DNA from: Hymenobacter terrestris
Lineage (GTDB): Bacteria; Bacteroidota; Bacteroidia; Cytophagales; Hymenobacteraceae
Length of the DNA: 64,000 nt
Direction of reading: 5' to 3'
Assembly (NCBI RefSeq): GCF_013377905.1
Contig: NZ_JABKAV010000007.1
Coordinates: 42,776-106,775 of the forward strand
The position numbers were made by a program, and so were the translations under genes. Positions 28,413 through 36,539 of the stretch are shown in pieces. Numbering within the stretch: position 1 is the first letter of the stretch; the number at the start of each line of letters is the position of its first letter. The notes beneath the pieces are model-generated. The model was not told the origin of the DNA and ran no database searches. It saw nothing but the letters and a program-made list of their open reading frames with translations.

Positions 28413-30590
28413 ATGTCCCGCACCATTATCGTTTCCAACCGCCTACCCACCAAAGTACTTCGCACCGATGATTCGCTCACGTTTCAGGCCAGCGAAGGCG
28501 GCTTGGCAACAGGCCTCGGTTCGATTTACCAGCAGGCCGGCAACGTGTGGGTGGGCTGGCCGGGCCTGTTTGTGGAAGATGCCACCGAGGAAGGCTACGT
28601 GCGCGAACAGCTGCGCCAGGACAGCATGGAGCCCGTGTTCCTAACCGAAGCCGAAATCCGCGACTACTACGAAGGCTTTAGCAATTCCACGCTCTGGCCC
28701 ACCTTCCACTACTTCCCGCAGTACGCCACCTATGAGCCCGCCCACTGGGCCGCCTATGTGGCCGTGAACGAGAAATTCTGCCAGGCGGTGCTGGCCCTGG
28801 CCGGCCCCGATGATACGATTTGGGTGCACGATTACCAACTGCTGCTGCTGCCGGCCATGCTGCGGGCGGCGCGCCCCCGGGCTACCATTGGCTTCTTTCT
28901 GCACATTCCTTTTCCGTCGTATGAGCTAATCCGGGTGCTGCCCTGGGCCCGGGAGCTGGTGGCCGGCGTGCTGGGCGCCGACCTGATTGGCTTCCACACC
29001 TTCGGGTTTATGCGTCACTTTTTAAGCTCTGTGTCGCACCTGTTGGGCTTTACGGCCCACAACGGGCGCCTCGAAGCCGGGCAGCGCACAGTGCTGGTCG
29101 ACACCTTTCCGATGGGCATTGACTACGACCGATATGCCGAGGCCGCCGCGTCCGAGTCGGCCCGGCAGCACGAAGCCAGCTACCGGCAGGTGCTGGGCGA
29201 TATTCGTGTGATTCTGTCCATCGACCGGCTCGACTACTCCAAGGGTATTGCCGAGCGGCTGCGGGCCTTCGAGCAACTGCTGGTGCGCCACCCCGAGTGG
29301 CGCGGGCAGGTAAGCCTGATTATGGTGGTGGTGCCCTCGCGCGACCAGGTGGCCCAGTACGCCGTCCTGAAGGAGGAAATCGACGAGCTGGTGGGCCGCA
29401 TCAATGCCGCCTACCGCACTATGCGCTGGACGCCCATTCACTACTTCTACCGCTCGTTTCCGCTCGATGAGCTGGCCTCGCTCTACCGCCTGGCCGAAGT
29501 GGGGCTGGTGACGCCCATGCGCGACGGCATGAACCTGGTGGCCAAGGAATTCGTGGCCACCAAGGCCAACGACCACGGCGTGCTTATTCTAAGCGAGCGG
29601 GCCGGCGCGGCTCGTGAGCTGTCCGACGCGCTCATTATCAACCCCACCGACCTCGACCAGCTGACCGCCGCCCTGCACGAAGCCCTGGTGATGCCCGCTA
29701 ACGAGCAGGCGCGCCGCATGCGGGCCATGCGCCGGCTGGTGCGCCAGTACGACGTATTTGCCTGGACCGATCTGTTTATGAGCCGGCTGGCTTACGCCAA
29801 GCAGGAGCAACTTTCTCTTGACACCGATATGCTTTCCCCCGACCTTACTACCCAACTGCTGCGCGACTACCACGCCGCCCCTACCCGCCTGCTATTGCTC
29901 GACTACGACGGCACGCTCAGCCCCTTCCATAACGACCCGCAGCAGGCAGGCCCCGACGAGGAAATGCTCCTGCTACTACGCGCCCTCACCGAAGTTCCGC
30001 AAAACCGCGTCGTTATCATCAGCGGCCGCGACCGGGCCACGCTGGAGGGCTGGCTGGGTCATTTGCCGGTCGATTTCATTTGTGAGCATGGCGTATGGCT
30101 GCGGCCAGCCGGCGAAGACTGGCAGCTGTTTCAGGCCCTCAACAACGACTGGAAGGACGAAATCCGCACTATCCTCGATCTGTACGTGGCCCGCACGGCC
30201 GGCTCGTTCATCGAGGAGAAGGACTTTTCGCTGGTCTGGCACTTCCGCCGGGCCGATGCCGAGCTGGGCGATATGCGGGCCCGCGAGCTGATGAACCACC
30301 TCACCTTCATCACTGCCAACGCCGATTTGCAGGTAATGGAGGGCAACAAGGTGATTGAAATCAAGACGGCCGGCATTAATAAGGGCACTGCCGCTGCCCG
30401 CTGGATGGCCACTTATCCGGCCGATTTCCTGCTGGCCATTGGCGACGACCGCACCGACGAGGACACGTTCCGGGTGATGCCTCCCGAGGCCTACACCATC
30501 AAAGTCGGCCCCGCCCCCCGGTCGCTGGCCCGTTACCACGTAGACTCGCCCACCGAAGTGCGCCAGCTGCTGCGGGAGATGCTGATGTAA
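28413..30590 (+). CDS. bifunctional trehalose-6-phosphate synthase / phosphatase
   Basis: 725 residues from ATG 28413; the start gives MSRTIIVSNRLPTKV as in OtsA. The GT20 synthase (1 to about 460) shows GGLATGL, WVHDYQLLLLPAML, HIPFPSYE and DGMNLVAKEFVA. The HAD phosphatase follows with LLLLDYDGTLSPF near 490 (nucleophile Asp) and GDDRTDEDTF near 680. The fused enzyme turns UDP-glucose and glucose-6-phosphate into trehalose through trehalose-6-phosphate, for osmotic and desiccation tolerance. OtsA-OtsB fusions are common in Bacteroidetes. It converges with a GH15 gene. Confidence 0.95.
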   Translation: MSRTIIVSNRLPTKVLRTDDSLTFQASEGGLATGLGSIYQQAGNVWVGWPGLFVEDATEEGYVREQLRQDSMEPVFLTEAEIRDYYEGFSNSTLWPTFHYFPQYATYEPAHWAAYVAVNEKFCQAVLALAGPDDTIWVHDYQLLLLPAMLRAARPRATIGFFLHIPFPSYELIRVLPWARELVAGVLGADLIGFHTFGFMRHFLSSVSHLLGFTAHNGRLEAGQRTVLVDTFPMGIDYDRYAEAAASESARQHEASYRQVLGDIRVILSIDRLDYSKGIAERLRAFEQLLVRHPEWRGQVSLIMVVVPSRDQVAQYAVLKEEIDELVGRINAAYRTMRWTPIHYFYRSFPLDELASLYRLAEVGLVTPMRDGMNLVAKEFVATKANDHGVLILSERAGAARELSDALIINPTDLDQLTAALHEALVMPANEQARRMRAMRRLVRQYDVFAWTDLFMSRLAYAKQEQLSLDTDMLSPDLTTQLLRDYHAAPTRLLLLDYDGTLSPFHNDPQQAGPDEEMLLLLRALTEVPQNRVVIISGRDRATLEGWLGHLPVDFICEHGVWLRPAGEDWQLFQALNNDWKDEIRTILDLYVARTAGSFIEEKDFSLVWHFRRADAELGDMRARELMNHLTFITANADLQVMEGNKVIEIKTAGINKGTAAARWMATYPADFLLAIGDDRTDEDTFRVMPPEAYTIKVGPAPRSLARYHVDSPTEVRQLLREMLM

Positions 30591-30600
30591 GGCTTAAAAA

Positions 30601-30637
30601 AGAACGTCATTCCTCGCTTTGCGCTGAATGACGTTCT
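30601..30637. repeat. shortened GTCATTC palindrome
   Basis: AGAACGTCATTC / GAATGACGTTCT, perfect 12-bp arms, 11 nt after the OtsAB stop. It may double as the terminator. Confidence 0.75.
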
Positions 30638-30659
30638 TATTTCTAAAATCTAATTTTTA

Positions 30660-30801
30660 GAGCATGTTTGGGAATTGTCATGCTGAGCTTGCCGAAGCAT
30701 CTCTACTGCTTCGCCAGCGGCTTCTCTAACGAAGCGGTAGAGATGCTTCGGCAAGCTCAGCATGACGGAAACGCTGTTTTAATAAATTCCCAAACACGCT
30801 C
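30660..30801. mobile_element. 142-bp MITE with the ends of the resident IS5-family element
   Basis: Ends GAGCATGTTTGGGAATT (30660-30676; one mismatch to the IS) and AATTCCCAAACACGCTC (30785-30801; identical), flanked by TTA at 30657-30659 and 30802-30804. Inside is a GTCATGCTGAGC palindrome (copy 4) instead of a transposase. It lies between the convergent OtsAB and GH15 genes and is probably moved by the IS transposase. Confidence 0.88.
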
Positions 30802-30815
30802 TTAGAGCTAAGTGC

Positions 30816-32600
30816 CTACAAGAAACTTGGGTTATCGAGCTTTTTGGCGATGCGGAAGGCCGCATTTACGAGACCTACGTGGCTGTAGGCCTGGGGGAAG
30901 TTGCCCCACTGCGAGCCTGTTTTAGCGTCCACATCCTCCGAGAGCAGACCCAGATGGTTGGTGTATGTGAGCAGTTGTTCGAACTCGACAATAGCTTCTT
31001 CTACCCGGCCCACGCAGGCCAGCGCCTCCACGTACCAGAAGGAGCAGATGAGGAAGGTGGTTTCAGGCGTACCGAAATCGTCGGGGTGGCGGTAGCGGTA
31101 GAACAGGCCCTCGGGCGTTTTCAGGGCGCGTTCCAAAGCTTCGAGGTGGCGGCCCGCCCGCTCGGACGCCGGATCGAGGTAGCCCATCATGATCAGCTGA
31201 ATGGTGCTGGCGTCGAGGTGAGGCGAGCCGATGGCGTTGGTGTAGGCCTGCTGCTCTTCGCTGAAACACTGCTCGATGCGGTCGGCGGCGGCCTGCATGA
31301 GGCGGGAGGCCATGGCCTCCATATCGGCGTTGCCCAGCGAGCGGGCTACGTGGCAGGCGGCGTGGCTGCCGGCCCAATGGAACAGGTAGGTGTAGCAGTG
31401 GCGCTGAGCCAGGTTGCGGAACTCCCAGAGGCCGGCATCGGGCTGGTCCATGGTGGCTTCAATCTGCTGCAGGGCCTCGTACACCAGCTTTTCGGGGTTG
31501 CGCTGCTCGGGGTTCACGAAGCGCGCATCCACGTACAGGGGCAGCAGCGCTACCAGCACCTGGCCGTACACGTCGTTCTGGATGTGGGTATAGGCGTCGT
31601 TGCCGATGCGCACGGGCTGGTTGCCCAGGTAGCCGGCCAGCGGCAGCTCCTGCTCCGTAAGCTGCGAGGCACCGCTGATGCCGTACAGCGGCTGGTATTT
31701 GCCGGTAATGCTGCTCGAAATATTGGCGATGTAGTGGAAATAACGCTCCAGCTCCTCGAAGTGACCAATGTTGTTGAAAGCCGTGAGCGTGTAGAACGTG
31801 TCGCGCATCCAGCAGTAGCGGTAGTCCCAGTTGCGGGTGCTGCCGGGAGCCTCGGGCAGGCTGGTGGTGCTGGCCGCAATAATGGCTCCGGTGTCCTCGT
31901 ACTGGTGCATTTTGAGGGCCAGCGCCGAGCGGATAACGGCCGGCTGGTGGAAATTGCTGATGCTGGTGCTCTTCACCCACTGCCGCCAGTAGTCAAGGGT
32001 GCTTTTCAGAAACCGCTCACAGGTGCTTTCCAGCGGGGCTTCGAGCGGTGCGCCGTAAGTGAGCACCAGGTATTTGGTTTCGTTGAGGCCGAAAGCTTCC
32101 TCATCGAGCACGTACGTCAGGGGCAGGTTGGTTGTGAGGCGGATTTCCTCCTCCATGCCCAGAAACGCAATGTGGTTGGAGCTGCGGCGGCGGCTGAGCT
32201 GCTGCTCGCCGTACTCGGCCACCGGACGGCAGGTTACCCGCACCCTAGGCGTGCCTTCCAGCGGCTCCACCTTCCGGATAAACATCAGCGGCTTGTAGTA
32301 GCGCTCGTACTGCGGAAAGCGTGGGGCAAAGTCGGTGACGCGGTAGCGGCCTTCATCGGTGGTAATTTCGGTTACGAGCACGTTGGTGTTGGCCGCGTAG
32401 TACTGCCGGCTCTCGAAGCCGCCATCGGTTACGGGCCGGATACTGTACTCGCCGCCCTTCTGCTCATCGAGCAGCGAGCCGAATACAAAACTGCTGTCGA
32501 AGCGGGGCCAGCAGAGCCAGCGTACGGCCGTGTCGGTGCCAATCAGGCCCAGAAAGGCACAGTTGCCAATCAGGCCCATATCATAGGTGTGTTTCATCAT
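30816..32600 (-). CDS. glycoside hydrolase family 15 protein (glucoamylase or trehalase)
   Basis: 594 residues, no signal peptide, so cytosolic. The N-terminal beta-sandwich (about 1-230) starts YDMGLIGNCAFLGLIGTDTAVRWLCWPRFDS; the (alpha/alpha)6 barrel follows with GSTRNWDYRYCWMRD near 255, and the ending GSQWGNFPQAYSHVGLVNAA. GH15 enzymes release beta-glucose from alpha-glucans, but a branch of this bacterial type hydrolyses trehalose. Facing OtsAB, a trehalose-turnover role is a reasonable guess. The ATG one codon later is an equal start. A 667-codon opposite-strand open frame here is a codon-bias artefact. Confidence 0.9.
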   Translation of the reverse strand: MMKHTYDMGLIGNCAFLGLIGTDTAVRWLCWPRFDSSFVFGSLLDEQKGGEYSIRPVTDGGFESRQYYAANTNVLVTEITTDEGRYRVTDFAPRFPQYERYYKPLMFIRKVEPLEGTPRVRVTCRPVAEYGEQQLSRRRSSNHIAFLGMEEEIRLTTNLPLTYVLDEEAFGLNETKYLVLTYGAPLEAPLESTCERFLKSTLDYWRQWVKSTSISNFHQPAVIRSALALKMHQYEDTGAIIAASTTSLPEAPGSTRNWDYRYCWMRDTFYTLTAFNNIGHFEELERYFHYIANISSSITGKYQPLYGISGASQLTEQELPLAGYLGNQPVRIGNDAYTHIQNDVYGQVLVALLPLYVDARFVNPEQRNPEKLVYEALQQIEATMDQPDAGLWEFRNLAQRHCYTYLFHWAGSHAACHVARSLGNADMEAMASRLMQAAADRIEQCFSEEQQAYTNAIGSPHLDASTIQLIMMGYLDPASERAGRHLEALERALKTPEGLFYRYRHPDDFGTPETTFLICSFWYVEALACVGRVEEAIVEFEQLLTYTNHLGLLSEDVDAKTGSQWGNFPQAYSHVGLVNAAFRIAKKLDNPSFL

Positions 32601-32800
32601 AAGTCTGCGAATGAAAGTCTGGTTGAGCGGCGCGCCATACTGTTTATGTGGCGGCCAGCCTCCCTACTTGTACCGTTTCGGGCGGGTGCGAGTTACCGGG
32701 CCGCCAGCCAAATGGCTACTATCAGGGCTGGTTCGCACAAAACAATCCGACTGATTCTGTATCACTTATCGGGTTTTACTGGTTTTTTTACGCCTTGCCC

Positions 32801-32830
32801 TTGCCCCGCATTATTTGGCCTGTATCTTTG
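32801..32830 (+). promoter_or_regulatory. promoter of tRNA-Glu copy 2
   Basis: TTG (32801-32803), 19-nt spacer, TATCTTTG (32823-32830). Nothing else was seen between the GH15 start and this site. Confidence 0.75.
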
Positions 32831-32867
32831 CACCACCAAAACGGAAAAACGCTTTCGTTTTCTAACC

Positions 32868-32939
32868 GGTCCGTTCGTCTAGGGGTTAGGACAGTAGATT
32901 TTCATTCTACCAACAGGGGTTCGATTCCCCTACGGACTA
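32868..32939 (+). tRNA. tRNA-Glu (UUC), copy 2
   Basis: 72 nt, base-for-base the same as copy 1, with TTC anticodon in loop TTTTCAT. CCA is not encoded. Confidence 0.95.
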
Positions 32940-32941
32940 CA

Positions 32942-32976
32942 AAAAAGGCTTTTCGCACTACGCGGAAAGCCTTTTT
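32942..32976 (+). terminator. terminator after tRNA-Glu copy 2
   Basis: AAAAAGGCTTT...AAAGCCTTTTT with inner CGC/GCG, directly after the tRNA. Confidence 0.85.
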
Positions 32977-33049
32977 GCTTTTCTGGCTCTTTGGTCTGGG
33001 ATTTCCATTGAAAAGGGCCGCAGTTGTGCAACGGCTTGGCGCAGCCGCC

Positions 33050-33096
33050 TACCTTTGCGGGGGCTACCGGTGGGTCGGGAGCCGTTTTTAGATTTG
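33050..33096 (+). promoter_or_regulatory. two TAnnTTTG boxes upstream of the large secreted protein
   Basis: TACCTTTG at 33050-33057 (TTG 23 nt upstream at 33024-33026) and TAGATTTG at 33089-33096. The first has the better TTG spacing. They support a GTG start at 33102 or slightly later. Confidence 0.45.
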
Positions 33097-33101
33097 TTGC
33101 C

Positions 33102-35279
33102 GTGTTTCATTTGTCCAGATTCCGGGCGGGCCAGCTGCTGCCCGCCCTGCTGCTAGTGCTTAGCCTGTGCTTGAACGCCCGCGCCCAGCAAGCCCCTGCC
33201 CCCCCACTGCTGCGCGAGCTGAGCCTGCGCCTCGATACCACCAGCTTCTACCTGAGCCGCAACACGGTTCTGGCGCAGGAGGAGCCCCACCTCTACTTTA
33301 CGTACCGCCCCGGCGACGACGCGGCCGAACTGCGGGTGGCCCCCACCGACCCCACCGCCGGCCCGCTGCAGCTGCAACGCTCAGCCGATTTTACGCTGCT
33401 CGACTCGCTGACACCCGTGGATGGCGGGCGGTATTACCGGGCCAAGCTGCGCTTTCGCAGCCTCGCCGATGCCCGCTTCCTGAGCCTTACATTTCAGCAG
33501 CCGGCCGTGGCGGGTGGCTTCGCCCCGCGCCCCCAGGTAGTAAAGTTGCTCCCCGTAACGAGTACTACCCTGGAGCTGCGGCCCGCCGATACGGAGCTGT
33601 TTGTGGGCGAGGAAAAGGTGTTCGAGCTGACCAGCAACAACTCCAAAAACATTCGCCTGAGCCCTGAATGGACCCGCGGCCAGGATATCGACTACCGCCT
33701 CGACCGTGAGAAAGGCACCCTGCGCCTGCACGTGCTGCCCAACAACACTGGCAGCCGGGTGCTCACGCTACGGCCCCAAACCGAGCAGCCCTTCCTCACC
33801 GACCGCAACCGCCGCGTAACCTACGCCCTACCCCCGCTACGCCAGGAGTTCAACGTAAAAAGTTCGCGACTGCGCTTTCTGAGCGTTGATAAAAAGGAGG
33901 TTACCCTCGATGAGGAGTCGCGCCGCAAGGGCGTGGAGTTGATTCTCGACAATGGCCGCAGCTTTAACCTCAAGCGCACCTACCGCATCGAGGACCAGGA
34001 GGAAGCCGGCGGGGCCCTGATTGCCGAGTTGTTTACGCGCCAATACCTGACCAACGACCGGGTGCTGTGCTGGCTGCGCGTGTACAACACCCACCGCCAG
34101 GCCGACAGCTACCTCTACATCAAGGAAAACGACCAGGCCAAGTACATCACCAACTTCAACATTTCGCCCCCCACGGCCATTACGGGCCTGAGTGTGCGTC
34201 ACCGCGGCGGCGACTGGACCAGCACCAACACGGTGAACCCCGGCGAAACCGTAGACGTGCGCCTCGAAGGCGTGGCGCTGCTGCGGGGCCGCTTCCATTT
34301 TGAAGACGTGCGCGTGGTGCCCTCCGACTCCAGCGTGCGCTCGGATGCGGCGGTGGTGTACCGGGTGCAGGTGCCGGTGGGCATCGATAAGAAGCGCATT
34401 GCCATTGATAATGCCGGCCAGAGCACCGGCTTTGCGCTGGCGGTACGCGAGTTCCAGAAGCCCCACCCACTCGATTTTGTGGGCGTGACGTTTGGCGAGG
34501 CCGTGCGGCCCATCACCCGCCTCAACGGTCCCATCCTCTACGACCGCACCATCCGCGACGTGGTGTTCAGCTTCAACCCGGGAACCATCGACTCGCCCGA
34601 GCAGCTGTATGGCAAGCAGTATCTGACCTTCGAAATAAGAACCCAGAATGCCAAGGGCGACCTGATTGAGATGCGTACTATTGATAACGTGGTCATCTGC
34701 CCCGATGGTAAGTCGGTCCGCGCACCCTTCTACCAGGACAAGCAGTGCCAGGTGGGCAACATCAGCCTCAACAACCTGCTGAGCGCCCGCAAAAGCTACG
34801 ACCTCGACGACTGGAGCAAGATTATCATCACCGTGAAGCACACCCAGGCCCAGTACCAGGAGCCGGGCTTCACGCAACGGTTGGAGTTGGTGTTACAGCG
34901 GCGCGTGAAGTTCGATATCGACATCAGTTTTCCGGCCGGTTTGCTCACCAAGCAGCTCGGCGGCGGCGAGGCCAACAACTACACGGCTTTCAGCGGCATC
35001 AGCCTGGCCACGCTGGCCCAACTGAGCTTCTATAACCCCAACAAAATAAATAAGCTACGACCTTACAAGGTAGGCGCGGGCTTTGTGGCCCTCAACGCCT
35101 TCAACCTCAGCTCCAACGCCAACGCCTCCCGCGACCTGGGCCTCGTGGTGCTGGGCTCGGTGTACCCCACCCGCTCCGACGCCAAGCTCACGTTTCCGCT
35201 GTACCTGGGCGCCGGCTACCTGGTGAACAAGGGCCAGATGTTCTTCCTGTTCGGCCCCGGTATTGGGGTAAGGCTTTAG
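33102..35279 (+). CDS. large secreted beta-rich protein of unknown function
   Basis: 725 residues from a GTG at 33102 (TTG 33111 is an alternative); no ATG precedes the signal peptide (LLPALLLVLSLCLNARAQ). No known family recognised. The body looks like several beta-sandwich domains: an N-terminal one (about 35-160), a middle part with SRLRFLSVDKKEVTLDEESR near 262, and a part with NNLLSARKSYDLDDWSKI near 583. The last 80 residues alternate hydrophobic and polar positions and end GPGIGVRL, like a small outer-membrane barrel. Surface or outer-membrane location is inferred. It stands alone after tRNA-Glu. Confidence 0.7.
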   Translation: MFHLSRFRAGQLLPALLLVLSLCLNARAQQAPAPPLLRELSLRLDTTSFYLSRNTVLAQEEPHLYFTYRPGDDAAELRVAPTDPTAGPLQLQRSADFTLLDSLTPVDGGRYYRAKLRFRSLADARFLSLTFQQPAVAGGFAPRPQVVKLLPVTSTTLELRPADTELFVGEEKVFELTSNNSKNIRLSPEWTRGQDIDYRLDREKGTLRLHVLPNNTGSRVLTLRPQTEQPFLTDRNRRVTYALPPLRQEFNVKSSRLRFLSVDKKEVTLDEESRRKGVELILDNGRSFNLKRTYRIEDQEEAGGALIAELFTRQYLTNDRVLCWLRVYNTHRQADSYLYIKENDQAKYITNFNISPPTAITGLSVRHRGGDWTSTNTVNPGETVDVRLEGVALLRGRFHFEDVRVVPSDSSVRSDAAVVYRVQVPVGIDKKRIAIDNAGQSTGFALAVREFQKPHPLDFVGVTFGEAVRPITRLNGPILYDRTIRDVVFSFNPGTIDSPEQLYGKQYLTFEIRTQNAKGDLIEMRTIDNVVICPDGKSVRAPFYQDKQCQVGNISLNNLLSARKSYDLDDWSKIIITVKHTQAQYQEPGFTQRLELVLQRRVKFDIDISFPAGLLTKQLGGGEANNYTAFSGISLATLAQLSFYNPNKINKLRPYKVGAGFVALNAFNLSSNANASRDLGLVVLGSVYPTRSDAKLTFPLYLGAGYLVNKGQMFFLFGPGIGVRL

Positions 35280-35290
35280 GCAGCGCTGGG

Positions 35291-36205
35291 CTATAGCATG
35301 AAAAAGTGCGAATCAGGTACCTTCACCTGCCGCACGGCCTGATGGTCGCCAATCATCTGTTTCAGGTTTCGCTCGATGGTTTGGGCAATGGCCGTTACGG
35401 GCGTGTCGGTGGGCTTGTTTTCAAAGGGATCCTGCAGGTGGATGGCCATTCTCTCGATCAGGAAAAAGGCCGTTGAGATGGCCAGCACGATGAATACCTC
35501 CAATATGCCAAATACTTCGAGGAGCGCAAAGGGCAGCAGCATCACGAAAAAGAACAGGCAGAAGTGGGTGTACAAAGAGTACGTTACCGGGAACACCGTA
35601 TTCTTGATTCGTTCGCAACGCCCCATCGAGTCGGTCAGCTTGGTCAGCGTACCGTCTAATTCCATCTGCTGGTAGCGGTTGATCCAGCCTTGTTGCAGGG
35701 CGTGGCGTAAATCCTGGGCGTGGAGCTGCAACAGGGCATTCGGAATATTTTCGTGCGTGGCGACGAACTCCAGCTCCTCTGGCGACAAATAGGGACGGAT
35801 TATTTCTGGCTCCATCTGCTTGCGCAACGTCATGCCCAGCGCGTAGGGCCAGGCAATCTGCCGGTTGGTTAGCCGCACTTGCCAGTCCTGCATCTCCTCG
35901 GAGTCGTAGGGAGTTTCCGCAAAGCAGAGGATTTGCCGCACCAGGGTTCGGGAATCGTTGACGACGGCTCCCCAGACAATGCGCGCCTCCCACCACCGGT
36001 CGTAGGCCTGGTTGGATTTGAACGCCAGCAGCAGCGATAGAACCGTACCCAGGACCATGGGCACACTCAGCGGAATGGAGATAGTGACCAGGTGAATGTA
36101 CTTATCTTCAAGGGCGATAATGCCGGCGTAGGCAAAGACAAAGAACAATTCAGTTCTTATTCCACCGAATATATAACGCAGGGGAATTTTAGTTTTCAAT
36201 AACAT
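35291..36205 (-). CDS. bestrophin family anion channel (paralogue 1)
   Basis: 304 residues. Family motifs: SIPLSVPMVLGTVLSLLLAFKSNQAYDRWWEARIVWGAVVNDSR (in parts over about 42-86), the later RIKNTVFPVTYSLYTHFCLFFF (near 198) and the C-terminal DPFENKPTDTPVTAIAQTIE. About four membrane helices. Bacterial bestrophins form pentameric chloride-like channels in the inner membrane. A second family member lies at 52095 with quite different sequence. Starts MLLKTKIPLRY. Confidence 0.9.
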   Translation of the reverse strand: MLLKTKIPLRYIFGGIRTELFFVFAYAGIIALEDKYIHLVTISIPLSVPMVLGTVLSLLLAFKSNQAYDRWWEARIVWGAVVNDSRTLVRQILCFAETPYDSEEMQDWQVRLTNRQIAWPYALGMTLRKQMEPEIIRPYLSPEELEFVATHENIPNALLQLHAQDLRHALQQGWINRYQQMELDGTLTKLTDSMGRCERIKNTVFPVTYSLYTHFCLFFFVMLLPFALLEVFGILEVFIVLAISTAFFLIERMAIHLQDPFENKPTDTPVTAIAQTIERNLKQMIGDHQAVRQVKVPDSHFFML

Positions 36206-36235
36206 GGAGCAAACAATGAAGAGAGAATGTATAAG

Positions 36236-36466
36236 CTATTCGGATGGCACGTTGAGTGCTTCAAAATTGATATTTAAAGCAACCTGCGCATCTGGCAGAA
36301 GTTGTTCGGGTGGCACTCTGCGCACCCACCTATGCATTGGTGCCAGCGTATAAATACGCCCTGGCAGCAATGTGGTACTACCGGTACGGATACGGAAAAT
36401 CTTCGGTTTAAAGCTGGCACCGATAGCCATGCCGCACCAGACGGATATATGCCGCGGCTGGGGCAA
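36236..36466 (-). CDS. possible small open frame between bestrophin and ABC genes
   Basis: A 76-codon open frame in the 334-nt gap between the divergent bestrophin and ABC transporter genes. It begins MPQPRHISVWCG and ends PSE. No family, signal or membrane segment recognised. Coding is doubtful; nothing else was seen in this gap apart from the start regions of both neighbours. Confidence 0.2.
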   Translation of the reverse strand: MPQPRHISVWCGMAIGASFKPKIFRIRTGSTTLLPGRIYTLAPMHRWVRRVPPEQLLPDAQVALNINFEALNVPSE

Positions 36467-36539
36467 AGCGGGGCAGATGTAGCAAAACCTTCCGCCAGAC
36501 TAACGACTTTTCCTCCGATTCTCCCTCCTTCTCTTCTGC

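Noticed and set aside
30879..32882. 667-codon open frame opposite the GH15 gene
   Set aside because: Lies wholly antisense to a well-supported enzyme, runs through tRNA-Glu copy 2, and has the Val/Gly/His-rich look of a GC-driven shadow frame.
33837..34877. 346-codon minus-strand frame inside the large secreted protein gene
   Set aside because: Antisense shadow with no domain and no separate promoter; the plus strand has a signal peptide and a coherent protein.
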